NCBI RefSeq assembly: GCF_003260265.1
Contig: NZ_QITQ01000016.1
Span: 1 to 64,000 of the forward strand
Origin: Roseovarius amoyensis
GTDB taxonomy: Bacteria; Pseudomonadota; Alphaproteobacteria; Rhodobacterales; Rhodobacteraceae
Reading direction: 5' to 3'
Length of the DNA: 64,000 nt
Every line of letters begins with the position of its first letter. Within the stretch, counting starts at the first letter, position 1. Positions 43,372 through 51,423 of this stretch are shown here, one piece after another. Made by a program: the position numbers and the translations under genes. The notes below the pieces were generated by a model, which ran no database searches, was not told the origin of the DNA, and saw only the letters and a program-made list of their open reading frames with translations.

Positions 43372-44928
43372 TCAGATGACAGCCATGCGCCCGCTGGTGG
43401 CCTCGATCACCGCCCGTTCGCCGGCCGTGACAATGGCGGCGATCTCGCGCTGCTGGTCGGCATCCAGGTAGCCGCCTTCCGGGGCCTCGGCGATCAGCGC
43501 CAGCGCGCGGTCGCGCGCGGCGTCAAAGGCGGTGCAACGGCCGGTCTTTTCATAGTCGTCACGCCCCATCCGCTGGAACACGCCGGGGCGGTGCTGTTCA
43601 CGGCACAGCGCCAGCGTCTGCGCGCTGTCCAGGAAATGCCCGCCGGTGCGGATGCCCAAAACCTCGTCCCAGTTCATCGCCGCCTCGTCCACCCTGGGCG
43701 GGGTCAGCTGCCGGCGCAGCATCGCGCCGATCTCGTCATCCAGCACCGCCTGCACGGGCGAAAACACCGTCGCCGTTTCCAACTGGCCGACGCCGCCCAT
43801 TATGTCGGCCCCCGCCCCCGCCACAGCCTGCCCCAGCAGCGCGCGTTCGGCCATCGACTGGCCATCGGCGTCGGGCGTGTCCGACCCCATGCCATAGCTG
43901 TGGGCGACAAGGCCGAAGCCCTCTTTCATCAGCTGGATCGCCACCGCCGCCATGCGGATGCTTTCGGGGCAGGATTGCAGCGCCCGTCCGGTTGCCATGT
44001 CCAGCGCGAACATCAGCGGCGTGGCGATCACCGGCGTGCCCGGCGCCAGCACATGCGCCAGCACCACCATCGCCACGATCTCGGCCGCCGACATCAGCAC
44101 CATGCCGGCCGCCGTCAGCGGCGCCGAGCCCCCCGCAGATGGTAGCGAACAGGCATGCAGCGGCAGGCCATAGCGCCCGGCCTGGATGATGCACTCGGTA
44201 TCCATGTACTTGAATTCGAGCGGGGTAAAGGAACAGGTGATGCAACTCGCCAGCGGGCGGGCGCGCAGTTCCGCCTCGCCGCCCGCCGCCACCGCCGCGA
44301 TGCGCATCAGGTATTCGACGTTGTCCTTGCCATAGGGCTGGATCCAGCAATGCTTGGTCGTGCGCCGCACCATCTGGGCAAAGGAATGGATGTCGGCACA
44401 GACCTCGGGCACACCGTGAACAAAGGGATGGGCGACGAACCCGACCTGGTCCAGCCCCTCGGCCACCGCCGCCATCTCGGCCACTGCCGCGAGGTCGGTG
44501 TTGCGATAGGCGGTGTCCTGCGGTGCCACATAGCCATGCGCGCCGGTGCCGGTGCGCATCACGAATTGCCCGTCGGCGCGCGGCAGGATCAAATCGCGCG
44601 CGGCAGTCTTGCCGCACAACCGCACCGATTTCGGGGTGGCGGCAAGCGCCGCCTCGACCATGCCGCGCGGCAGGCGCAGCCGGTCGGCGCCGGCCCCTTC
44701 AACCGCGCCGGCGGCCCGCAAGGCGCGATATGCCTGCGGGTGGATCACCACCACGCCATAGTCAGACAGCAGCGCCAGCGCGCGGTCGCGCAGCTCGGCC
44801 ACCTGTGCATCCGTCAGCACCCTGGCATGGGTGCGCCCGGGCGTGGCGGCCTGGTGAAAGGCATCGGCAATCTGCGGGCCGGTGCGCTTTACCCCCCGTC
44901 CCCGCCGTTTCGGTGTCGCTCTGGTCAT
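43372..44928 (-). CDS. Trimethylamine methyltransferase (MttB) family protein, non-pyrrolysine
   Basis: This 518-aa protein matches the MttB superfamily: LSDYGVVVIHPQAYRALRAAG, TGTGAHGYVAPQDTAYRNTDL, FTPLEFKYMDTECIIQAGRYGLPL, and GMGSDTPDADGQSMAERALLGQAVAGAGADIMGG. The reading frame is open throughout without an in-frame TAG, so it does not use pyrrolysine. It is of the MtgB/MtpB type, which demethylates quaternary amines such as glycine betaine, proline betaine or carnitine in other organisms. No corrinoid protein or reactivase gene is adjacent. The start MTRATPKRR is chosen; MGPATEIG lies 39 bp upstream. Confidence 0.88.
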   Translation of the reverse strand: MTRATPKRRGRGVKRTGPQIADAFHQAATPGRTHARVLTDAQVAELRDRALALLSDYGVVVIHPQAYRALRAAGAVEGAGADRLRLPRGMVEAALAATPKSVRLCGKTAARDLILPRADGQFVMRTGTGAHGYVAPQDTAYRNTDLAAVAEMAAVAEGLDQVGFVAHPFVHGVPEVCADIHSFAQMVRRTTKHCWIQPYGKDNVEYLMRIAAVAAGGEAELRARPLASCITCSFTPLEFKYMDTECIIQAGRYGLPLHACSLPSAGGSAPLTAAGMVLMSAAEIVAMVVLAHVLAPGTPVIATPLMFALDMATGRALQSCPESIRMAAVAIQLMKEGFGLVAHSYGMGSDTPDADGQSMAERALLGQAVAGAGADIMGGVGQLETATVFSPVQAVLDDEIGAMLRRQLTPPRVDEAAMNWDEVLGIRTGGHFLDSAQTLALCREQHRPGVFQRMGRDDYEKTGRCTAFDAARDRALALIAEAPEGGYLDADQQREIAAIVTAGERAVIEATSGRMAVI

Positions 44929-45181
44929 GATACCCTCAAGTGTTCCGATTTCAGTGGCGGGCCCCACCGTTTCGACTCACTGCGACCCCACTTGAGCAAG
45001 GAAACGCTAGCGGGGGTGCGCGCACCGGTCAAGCGCGGCGCCGGGGCGGCGGCATCCCGCCCGTTAGCGCAACCTGGCCGAAGTTATCGCTATCAGCCTG
45101 AAAACGCGAACCTTCCCCCCTTTCCGCCCGGCGCGGTTGGCACTATGAGACAGCCAACTCAGCCCAGTCAGGAGACCGCGA

Positions 45182-46183
45182 ATGACCATCACCGTCGGCA
45201 TCAATGGCTTTGGCCGTATCGGCCGCTGCACCCTGGCGCATATTGCCACCTCCGGGCGCGAGGATATCCGCGTCGTCAAGCTCAACGCCACCGGCCCGCT
45301 GGAAACGGCGGCGCACCTGCTGAAATACGACAGCGTTCACGGCCGCCTGCCGGCCGAGATCACGCTGGGCGACGGCACCATGGACCTCGGGACCGGCCCG
45401 ATCCAGATGTTCTCGACCTATGACATGGACGAACTGGACTGGTCGGACGTTGACGTGGTGCTGGAATGCACCGGCAAGTTCAACGACGGCACCAAGGCAG
45501 GCAAGCACCTGGAACGCGGCGCCGGCAAGGTGTTGCTGTCCGCCCCCGGCAAGAACGTGGACCGCACTGTCGTGATGGGCGTCAACCACGAGGACCTGCA
45601 GGCGGGCGAGCGGATGATCTCGAACGGGTCGTGCACCACCAACTGCCTCGCCCCTGTGGCCAAGGTGCTGCACAACGCCTTTGGCATCGACAGCGGCATC
45701 ATGACCACGATCCACGCCTATACGGGCGATCAGCCGACGCTGGACCGCCGTCACAAGGACCTTTACCGCGCCCGCGCTGCGGCGATGTCGATGATCCCCA
45801 CCTCGACCGGCGCCGCCAAGGCCCTGGGCGAGGTCCTGCCCGACCTCAAGGGCCGGCTGGACGGCTCTGCCATCCGCGTGCCCACGCCCAATGTCTCGGC
45901 CGTGGACCTGACCTTTGTCGCACAGCGCGACGTCACCGCCCAAAACGTCAACGAGGTGGTGGCCGAGGCCGCCGCCGGGCCGCTCAAGGGTATTCTGGGC
46001 TATGACCCCGAACCCAAGGTCAGCGTCGATTTCAACCATACCGAGGAAAGCGCCATCTTTGCCCCCGACCAGACCCGCGTGACCGGCAAACGGCTGGTGC
46101 GGGTGCTGGCATGGTATGACAACGAATGGGGCTTTTCGTGCCGCATGGCCGACGTTGCAGCCCTAATGGGCCGGCTAGGCTAA
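45182..46183 (+). CDS. gap: Glyceraldehyde-3-phosphate dehydrogenase (type I)
   Basis: GAPDH interconverts glyceraldehyde-3-phosphate and 1,3-bisphosphoglycerate. The 333-aa protein has the N-terminal INGFGRIGR, the catalytic SNGSCTTNCLAPV (Cys151) and NEWGFSCRMADV near the C-terminus. At the NAD-selectivity position the usual Asp after Asn is replaced (KLNATGP, Ala36), and the DLPHKDL-type loop reads TLDRRHKDLYRARAA. Both changes resemble NADP-using GapB-type enzymes, so a gluconeogenic or dual-cofactor role is likely. A good hairpin follows (46204-46228). Confidence 0.95.
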   Translation: MTITVGINGFGRIGRCTLAHIATSGREDIRVVKLNATGPLETAAHLLKYDSVHGRLPAEITLGDGTMDLGTGPIQMFSTYDMDELDWSDVDVVLECTGKFNDGTKAGKHLERGAGKVLLSAPGKNVDRTVVMGVNHEDLQAGERMISNGSCTTNCLAPVAKVLHNAFGIDSGIMTTIHAYTGDQPTLDRRHKDLYRARAAAMSMIPTSTGAAKALGEVLPDLKGRLDGSAIRVPTPNVSAVDLTFVAQRDVTAQNVNEVVAEAAAGPLKGILGYDPEPKVSVDFNHTEESAIFAPDQTRVTGKRLVRVLAWYDNEWGFSCRMADVAALMGRLG

Positions 46184-46203
46184 GCAAACCCTTCCCATTT
46201 TGT

Positions 46204-46228
46204 CCCCGGTGCCCGGACGGCACTGGGG
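46204..46228 (+). terminator. Hairpin after gap
   Basis: CCCCGGTGCC (46204-46213) pairs with GGCACTGGGG (46219-46228) with one G-U pair and a 5-nt loop, 20 bp after the gap stop. No U tract follows, so efficiency as a terminator is uncertain. Confidence 0.5.
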
Positions 46229-46380
46229 AAAGCAGACCGCCTGACCGAACCGGGCATGAACTTTGGTCATAAACGGGCGGTTCTGCATCCCTCCTCCGAT
46301 AGCGAAATCGACGTGCCGATGGCAGATCGGTGTCACCGCGCGGCACCGTGCCGCCCGGGCTATCGCAAAGGAGACACCCC

Positions 46381-46632
46381 ATGACCCGTATCATCGTCAC
46401 CCTTCTGGCCATTGCCGCCGGCACCGCCGCCGTGGCCTCCGACAGCTGGCGCGCCCTCGACGACGCGACCCGCGACGGCATCCGCTCCAAGCTGGAGCAG
46501 GCCGGTTATGAAGTGCGCAAGATCGAGATCGAGGATGACCTCTTCGAGGCCTACGCGCTGAAGGACAACCAGCGCTACGAGATCTATCTCGACCGCGAGC
46601 TGAACATCGTGAAGACCAAGCTCGACGACTGA
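46381..46632 (+). CDS. Small secreted PepSY-domain protein
   Basis: This 83-aa protein has a signal peptide (IIVTLLAIAAGTAAVA) and a single PepSY-type domain (IRSKLEQAGYEVRKIEIEDDLFEAYALKD, then YEIYLDRELNIVKTKLDD). Small PepSY proteins are periplasmic; they often accompany cytochromes or two-component regulators and may act as inhibitors or sensors. AAAGGAGA precedes the ATG. It is followed after 55 bp by a cytochrome b561 gene and a membrane-anchored LuxR gene, so the three probably form one functional unit. Confidence 0.85.
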   Translation: MTRIIVTLLAIAAGTAAVASDSWRALDDATRDGIRSKLEQAGYEVRKIEIEDDLFEAYALKDNQRYEIYLDRELNIVKTKLDD

Positions 46633-46687
46633 TGCAACGGCGCGAGGCCGCCTGCATTGCCCCGGCCTCGCCGCTCCTGCGAAAGGC

Positions 46688-47233
46688 ATGAAAATGACCG
46701 TCTACAAGGTATGGGATCCGTTTATCCGCCTGTTTCACTGGTCGCTGGTGGTCGGGTTCGCCGCCAACGCGCTCATCGTCGATGACGACAGCAAGCTGCA
46801 CGAATGGATCGGCTATGCTGTCCTGGCGCTGGTGGCGCTGCGCCTCGTCTGGGGCTTTGTTGGCCCCGCCACCGCGCGGTTTGCCAGCTTTTTCCCCGCG
46901 CGGGGCGACGTCACCCAGCAGATCACCGAGATCGCCACCCATCGCCGCCACGCCCACCTGGGCCATTCCCCGCTGGGTGCGCTGATGATCTTCAACCTGT
47001 TGGCCACGATCATCGCCATCGGGGTAACTGGCCACATGATGACAACGACCGCGTTCTGGGGGGCCGAATGGGTCGAGGAGGCGCATGAAATCCTCGTAAT
47101 CTGGGCCGAGGTTTCGATACTTCTGCACATCGCCGCCGTGATCTGGGAAAGCCGCCGCACCGGCGTCAACCTGGCGCGGGCGATGGTTACGGGTCGCAAA
47201 TCGATTCCCGAGGACGTAAGACTTTCGCAATGA
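46688..47233 (+). CDS. Cytochrome b561-domain protein
   Basis: This 181-aa protein has four membrane helices of the Ni,Fe-hydrogenase/DUF4405-like cytochrome b561 family (VWDPFIRLFHWSLVVGFAANA; LHEWIGYAVLALVALRLVWGFVGP; HSPLGALMIFNLLATIIAI; EEAHEILVIWAEVSILLHIAAVIWES). Histidines in FHW, LHEW, GHMM and LLHI are the likely ligands of two b hemes. It probably moves electrons between the quinone pool and a periplasmic acceptor. It overlaps the next gene by ATGA. A second Met two codons in is an alternative start. Confidence 0.88.
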   Translation: MKMTVYKVWDPFIRLFHWSLVVGFAANALIVDDDSKLHEWIGYAVLALVALRLVWGFVGPATARFASFFPARGDVTQQITEIATHRRHAHLGHSPLGALMIFNLLATIIAIGVTGHMMTTTAFWGAEWVEEAHEILVIWAEVSILLHIAAVIWESRRTGVNLARAMVTGRKSIPEDVRLSQ

Positions 47234-47760
47234 CACACCCGGATTCCGGCCGCCCCGGCATTCTGATCGGGCTGATCGTGGTGCAGACGCTCTGCGCCGC
47301 GTTCTTTCTGTGGGACGTCTTTATCGACATCCAGTTTCTGGGCGCCGATGCAGCGTTCAACCTGCATATCGCGATCGAGTCGATGGCCGTGCTGGCGCTG
47401 ACATCGGCGATCATCGTCGAAGCACGGTTTCTGTTACGGTTGCTGGCGCGCAAGGCGCACCTGGAAAGCCAGGTATCGATCGCGGCGGGTGCGTTTCACG
47501 ACATCATGCTGGCCCATTTCGACGCCTGGGGCCTTACACCGTCGGAACGCGACGTCGCGCTGTTTGTCATCAAGGGGCTTTCCATAGCCGAAGCGGCGGC
47601 ATTGCGCGGTTCGGCCGAGGGTACGGTCAAATCGCAGCTCAACGCGGTGTATCGCAAGGCCGGTGTCTCTGGGCGCAGCGCACTGCTGGGGCTGCTGATC
47701 GACGATCTGGTCAGCGCGCCCCTGATCGCGCCCGCATCATCCGCACACGCCCCGCGCTGA
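47230..47760 (+). CDS. Membrane-anchored LuxR-type transcriptional regulator
   Basis: This 176-aa protein has two N-terminal membrane helices (about residues 11-33 and 46-66) with a short periplasmic loop, then a cytoplasmic LuxR/GerE HTH at about residues 105-160 (LTPSERDVALFVIKGLSIAEAAALRGSAEGTVKSQLNAVYRKAGVSGR). There is no receiver domain. The overlap with the cytochrome b561 gene (ATGA) suggests that the regulator senses the redox or heme state of its partner. Sensing through direct membrane contact is an inference. A 9-bp hairpin lies just downstream (47779-47804). Confidence 0.85.
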   Translation: MTHPDSGRPGILIGLIVVQTLCAAFFLWDVFIDIQFLGADAAFNLHIAIESMAVLALTSAIIVEARFLLRLLARKAHLESQVSIAAGAFHDIMLAHFDAWGLTPSERDVALFVIKGLSIAEAAALRGSAEGTVKSQLNAVYRKAGVSGRSALLGLLIDDLVSAPLIAPASSAHAPR

Positions 47761-47778
47761 GCACCCTTGCACCGGACC

Positions 47779-47804
47779 GTCCCGCCGGGCACAGTCGGCG
47801 GGAC
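47779..47804 (+). terminator. Hairpin after the b561/LuxR operon
   Basis: GTCCCGCCG (47779-47787) and CGGCGGGAC (47796-47804) form a perfect 9-bp stem with an 8-nt loop, 18 bp after the LuxR stop. No U tract follows. It could terminate or protect the upstream transcript. Confidence 0.5.
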
Positions 47805-47826
47805 CTGAACCACGGACAGCCCAACC

Positions 47827-47970
47827 ATGACCAACCAGCTTGCCATACTTCTCGGCGCCGCCATCGTGATCGGGCTTGGCGTCGACTGGCAGTATTTCGA
47901 CTGGGCGAACACGATCTTTCTGACGCGAAAGCTGGTCGATCTGATCGAATGGATGCAGTTCTGGCGCTAA
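47827..47970 (+). CDS. Small membrane protein (47 aa)
   Basis: This 47-aa reading frame encodes a hydrophobic N-terminal helix (LAILLGAAIVIGLGVD) and an amphipathic C-terminus (FLTRKLVDLIEWMQFWR). I recall similar short proteins with this FL.RK...LIEW..FWR ending next to coaD in Rhodobacterales; this is from memory and was not searched. The GC-skewed codon use is like that of its neighbours, which supports a real gene. It lies in the same direction as the LuxR gene, after the hairpin, and is convergent with coaD. The function is unknown. Confidence 0.7.
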   Translation: MTNQLAILLGAAIVIGLGVDWQYFDWANTIFLTRKLVDLIEWMQFWR

Positions 47971-47973
47971 GGC

Positions 47974-48471
47974 TCAGCCCTTGTTCAGCTTGCGCAGCAG
48001 CGCGTCTTTGACCGCCGGCCTGACGAACTTGGTGACATCGCCGCCAAGGCGGGCGACCTCCTTGACCAGCTTGGACGCAATCGCCTGATGATGCGCGTCG
48101 GCCATCAGGAACACCGTCTCGACCGAGCTGTCCAGCGTCCTGTTCATCCCCACCATCTGGAATTCGTACTCGAAATCCGCCACCGCCCGCAGACCTCGGA
48201 TGATCAGCGTGGCGTCGACGTCGTGGGCGCAGTGAATGAGCAGGTTTTCGAACGGATGCACCACCATCTCGGTGCCGGTCAGTTCCGACAGCTTGGCGCA
48301 TTCGGCCTCGATCATCGCCACCCGTTCCTCAAGATCGAACAGCGGGCCTTTGTCGCGGTTGATCGCCACCCCGATCACCAGCCTGTCGACCAGCACGGCG
48401 GCGCGGCGGATGATGTCGATATGCCCCAACGTGATCGGATCGAAGGTTCCGGGGTATAGTCCGATACGCAT
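47974..48471 (-). CDS. coaD: Phosphopantetheine adenylyltransferase
   Basis: CoaD makes dephospho-CoA from phosphopantetheine and ATP, the fourth step of CoA synthesis. The 165-aa protein has the nucleotidyltransferase motif YPGTFDPITLGHIDII at the N-terminus, IIRGLRAVADFEYEFQMVGMNR in the middle and the ISSS/T-equivalent region IASKLVKEVARLGGDV. The start MRIGLYPG follows a weak GGAG; an ORF extension upstream would add 13 residues outside the family. The stop is 3 bp from that of the convergent small gene. Confidence 0.95.
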   Translation of the reverse strand: MRIGLYPGTFDPITLGHIDIIRRAAVLVDRLVIGVAINRDKGPLFDLEERVAMIEAECAKLSELTGTEMVVHPFENLLIHCAHDVDATLIIRGLRAVADFEYEFQMVGMNRTLDSSVETVFLMADAHHQAIASKLVKEVARLGGDVTKFVRPAVKDALLRKLNKG

Positions 48472-48579
48472 GTGCCGCTGCTCCTCTTTCCTGGCCGGGC
48501 CAAGCAACAATACGGAACGCGGGATTGCAAGCAGGAATTGGCGCCCGGGCGAGCCCGACCCGGCTAGACGGCGATGCGT

Positions 48580-49713
48580 TCACAGGTCGGCGTTGAATTC
48601 CTCGATCAGGTGGCGCACCACCGCCTGCAGCGCGCGCGGCCTGTCGTCGCCCGCCTCCAGCGCCTCGACCATGACCCGGCGCTGACGGGTGGCGCTGGTG
48701 CCCCCTGCCACGATGTCGCGCGCTGCCTCGACCTCGGCCAGGGCGCCCAGGCACTGCGCGTCCTCGGCCACCAGTTCGATGATTTCCTCCATCAGGTCGG
48801 CTATCGGCACCACTTCGCCGCGGCCAAAATCTATCAGCCCTTCGCGGATGCCGTATCGCTGGGCGCGCCAGCGGTTTTCGGCCAGCAGGAACCCGTCATA
48901 GATGCGCCAGCGCTGGTTGCGGGTGGCCAGGCGCCACAGCATCCGCGTGATTGCCTGCGTCAGCGCCGCCAGTGTCAGCGCATGTTCCAGCCGGGGCTGC
49001 ACGTCGCAGATGCGCGACTCGATGGTGGGAAACCGCGACGAGGGACGCAGGTCCCACCAGATCTTGGACGCGTCCTCGATCACGTCGAGGTCAGTCAGCA
49101 CCCTGACCGAGCGTTCGAACTCGCCAAAGCTTTCCATTCGTGGCGGCAGCCCGGTGCGCGGCAGGTTGTCGAACACCGTCAGCCGGTAACTGTCCAGCCC
49201 GGTATCGCGCCCCTGCCAGAAAGGCGACGAGGTGGACAGCGCCAGCAGATGCGGCAGAAAATAGGAAAGCTGGTTCATCAGGTCGATGCGCCGGTCGGGC
49301 GGATCTATGCCGACATGCACATGCATCCCGCAGATCAGCAGCCGCTGCACCACCCCCGCCAGGTCGTCATGCAGCGCGTTATAGCGATCCTTGTCGGTGT
49401 GGCTCTGCTCGCGCCAGTCGGAAAACGGATGGCACGAGGCGGCGATCGGCGCCAGGTTGAACCCGGCGGCATTGCGCGCAACGCAGGCGCGCAGCCGGCG
49501 CAGGTCTTCGCGCGCCTCGGCCACGGTCGCGCAGGGCTTGGTGCCGATCTCGATCTGGCAGCGCAGGAATTCGGGTGCGACCTGGCCCTCCAGTTCGACC
49601 TCGCAGGCCTCCATCAACCCTGGCGGCGCCTCGGCCAACTCCAAGCTGTCACGGTCAACGAGCAGGTATTCCTCCTCGATGCCGATGGTGAAGGCGGGTT
49701 CTGCTATGGCCAT
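48580..49713 (-). CDS. Carboxylate-amine ligase, GCS2/YbdK family
   Basis: This 377-aa protein belongs to the glutamate-cysteine-ligase-like GCS2 group: [12 protein letters not shown] (the GVEEE motif), QIEIGTKPC, the CGMHVHVGI segment with metal-binding His, and [16 protein letters not shown]. coli YbdK has weak glutamate-cysteine ligase activity, while other members make different amide bonds. AGGAGGGCC precedes the ATG at 49713. The gene is monocistronic. The terminator of the adjoining mmsA gene lies upstream of its start. Confidence 0.88.
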   Translation of the reverse strand: MAIAEPAFTIGIEEEYLLVDRDSLELAEAPPGLMEACEVELEGQVAPEFLRCQIEIGTKPCATVAEAREDLRRLRACVARNAAGFNLAPIAASCHPFSDWREQSHTDKDRYNALHDDLAGVVQRLLICGMHVHVGIDPPDRRIDLMNQLSYFLPHLLALSTSSPFWQGRDTGLDSYRLTVFDNLPRTGLPPRMESFGEFERSVRVLTDLDVIEDASKIWWDLRPSSRFPTIESRICDVQPRLEHALTLAALTQAITRMLWRLATRNQRWRIYDGFLLAENRWRAQRYGIREGLIDFGRGEVVPIADLMEEIIELVAEDAQCLGALAEVEAARDIVAGGTSATRQRRVMVEALEAGDDRPRALQAVVRHLIEEFNADL

Positions 49714-49768
49714 GCGCGGCCCTCCTGGCATTTCTGCCAGAAAAGCGTGTCACAGGCTGCAGGGCAAC

Positions 49769-49796
49769 AAAAAAGCCCCACCCTGTCGGATGGGGC
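49769..49796 (-). terminator. Rho-independent terminator of mmsA
   Basis: On the minus strand GCCCCATCC pairs with GGGTGGGGC (9 bp, one T-G pair) around a GACA loop, followed by TTTTTT. It is 28 bp past the mmsA stop. Confidence 0.85.
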
Positions 49797-49823
49797 CAAG
49801 GCCGCAAGCGGCAAAATCTCGTG

Positions 49824-51323
49824 TCAGTCCATCGCCTTGAAGTGGAATTCTCCGCCTTCCTTCAGGCCCGAGGGCCAGCGCGACGTCACGGTCTTGGTGC
49901 GCGTGTAGAACTTGAACGCATCCGGCCCGTGCTGGTTCAGGTCGCCGAACATCGACTTCTTCCAGCCGCCGAAGGTGTGATAGGCAAGCGGCACCGGGAT
50001 GGGCACGTTGATGCCGATCATGCCGACATTGACGCGGCTGGCAAAATCGCGCGCGGTGTCGCCGTCGCGGGTAAAGATCGCGGTGCCGTTGCCCATCTCG
50101 TGGTCCATCGTCAGGCCCAGCGCCTCTTCATAGCTGCCGGCGCGTACGGTCGACAGGACCGGGCCAAAGATTTCCTGCTTGTAGATATCCATGTCCGGCG
50201 TGACCTTGTCGAACAGGTGTGCACCGACGAAAAAGCCGTCCTCGTAGCCCTGCAGCGCGAAACCACGGCCATCGACCACCAGTTCGGCGCCCTGCTTGAC
50301 GCCGGATTCGACCAGCCCCAGCACGCGCTTCTTGGCCTCGGCCGTCACCAGCGGGCCGTAGTCCACATCGTCGCCGGCGGTCCACGGACCGACCTTCAGC
50401 TTTTCGATGCGTGGCACCAGCTTTTCGATCAGCCGGTCGGCGGTCTCGTCTCCCACGGGCACCGCGACCGAAATCGCCATGCAGCGTTCGCCGGCCGCGC
50501 CATAGCCCGCTCCCACCAGCGCGTCGGCGGCCTGATCCATGTCGGCGTCGGGCATGATGATCATGTGGTTCTTGGCGCCGCCAAAGCACTGCACCCGCTT
50601 GCCGTTGGAACAGCCGCGGCCATAGATGTATTCGGCCACCGGGGTCGAGCCGACAAAGCCCACCGACTGGATCACCGGGTTATCCAGCATCGCGTCGACC
50701 GCTTCCTTGTCGCCATGCACGACCTGCAGGATCCCCTTGGGCAGGCCGGCCTCTTCCATCAGTTCGGCCAGCATCACCGGAACCGAGGGGTCACGCTCGG
50801 ACGGCTTGAGGATAAAGGCGTTGCCGCAGGCGATCGCCGGGGCGAACATCCACAGCGGGATCATGGCCGGAAAGTTGAACGGCGTGATGCCGCCGCAGAC
50901 GCCCAGCGCCTGGCGCATCGAGTACATGTCGATGCCGGGGCCGGCACCGTCGGTGTATTCACCCTTCAGCAGTTGCGGCGCGCCGATGCAGTATTCTACC
51001 ACTTCCAGCCCGCGCTGCACGTCGCCCTTGGCGTCGGGAAAGGTCTTGCCGTGTTCCGAGCTCAGAACCTCGGCCAGCTTGTCCATGTCGCGGTTCAGCA
51101 GGCGGACATATTCCATCATCACCCGCGCGCGACGCTGCGGGTTGGTGGCAGCCCAGGCCGGCTGAGCCTCTTGCGCGATCTCGACCGCGCGGGCGAATTC
51201 CTCGGTGCTGGCCAGCGGGCAGCGCGCCTGCACTTCGCCGGTGGCGGGGTTGAAAACGTCCGAAAACCGGCCCGAGGTGCCTTTGACACGCTCGCCGCCG
51301 ATGAAATGGGTTACTTCTTTCAT
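49824..51323 (-). CDS. mmsA: CoA-acylating methylmalonate-semialdehyde dehydrogenase
   Basis: MmsA converts methylmalonate semialdehyde (from valine) and malonate semialdehyde to propionyl-CoA and acetyl-CoA with NAD+ and CoA. The 499-aa protein has ITPFNFPAMIPLWMFAPAIACGN, FVGSTPVAEYIY, the catalytic Cys in GERCMAISVAVPVG (Cys281) and FFVGAHLFDKVTPDMDIYKQEIFGPV. The Met-Ala-Ile context after the active Cys is typical of MMSDH rather than of general aldehyde dehydrogenases. GGAGGATCCC precedes the ATG. It is divergent from a LysR gene. Confidence 0.95.
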   Translation of the reverse strand: MKEVTHFIGGERVKGTSGRFSDVFNPATGEVQARCPLASTEEFARAVEIAQEAQPAWAATNPQRRARVMMEYVRLLNRDMDKLAEVLSSEHGKTFPDAKGDVQRGLEVVEYCIGAPQLLKGEYTDGAGPGIDMYSMRQALGVCGGITPFNFPAMIPLWMFAPAIACGNAFILKPSERDPSVPVMLAELMEEAGLPKGILQVVHGDKEAVDAMLDNPVIQSVGFVGSTPVAEYIYGRGCSNGKRVQCFGGAKNHMIIMPDADMDQAADALVGAGYGAAGERCMAISVAVPVGDETADRLIEKLVPRIEKLKVGPWTAGDDVDYGPLVTAEAKKRVLGLVESGVKQGAELVVDGRGFALQGYEDGFFVGAHLFDKVTPDMDIYKQEIFGPVLSTVRAGSYEEALGLTMDHEMGNGTAIFTRDGDTARDFASRVNVGMIGINVPIPVPLAYHTFGGWKKSMFGDLNQHGPDAFKFYTRTKTVTSRWPSGLKEGGEFHFKAMD

Positions 51324-51357
51324 GGGATCCTCCATCCTGATCGCGCGAACCCTAGCA

Positions 51358-51413
51358 TTGCAAAAATAGGTGGAATAGAGGCAATATCCCAAAGACGTAT
51401 TGCATTTTTGCAA
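51358..51413. promoter_or_regulatory. Inverted repeats between mmsA and its divergent LysR gene
   Basis: TTGCAAAAAT (51358-51367) and ATTTTTGCAA (51404-51413) are perfect inverted repeats 36 bp apart. The right copy is itself part of TTGCA-TTTT-TGCAA (51400-51413), a palindrome with LysR-type T-N11-A spacing. The repeats occupy the 100-bp divergent promoter region, as expected for LysR autoregulation and control of mmsA. Confidence 0.6.
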
Positions 51414-51423
51414 AGGACAGACA

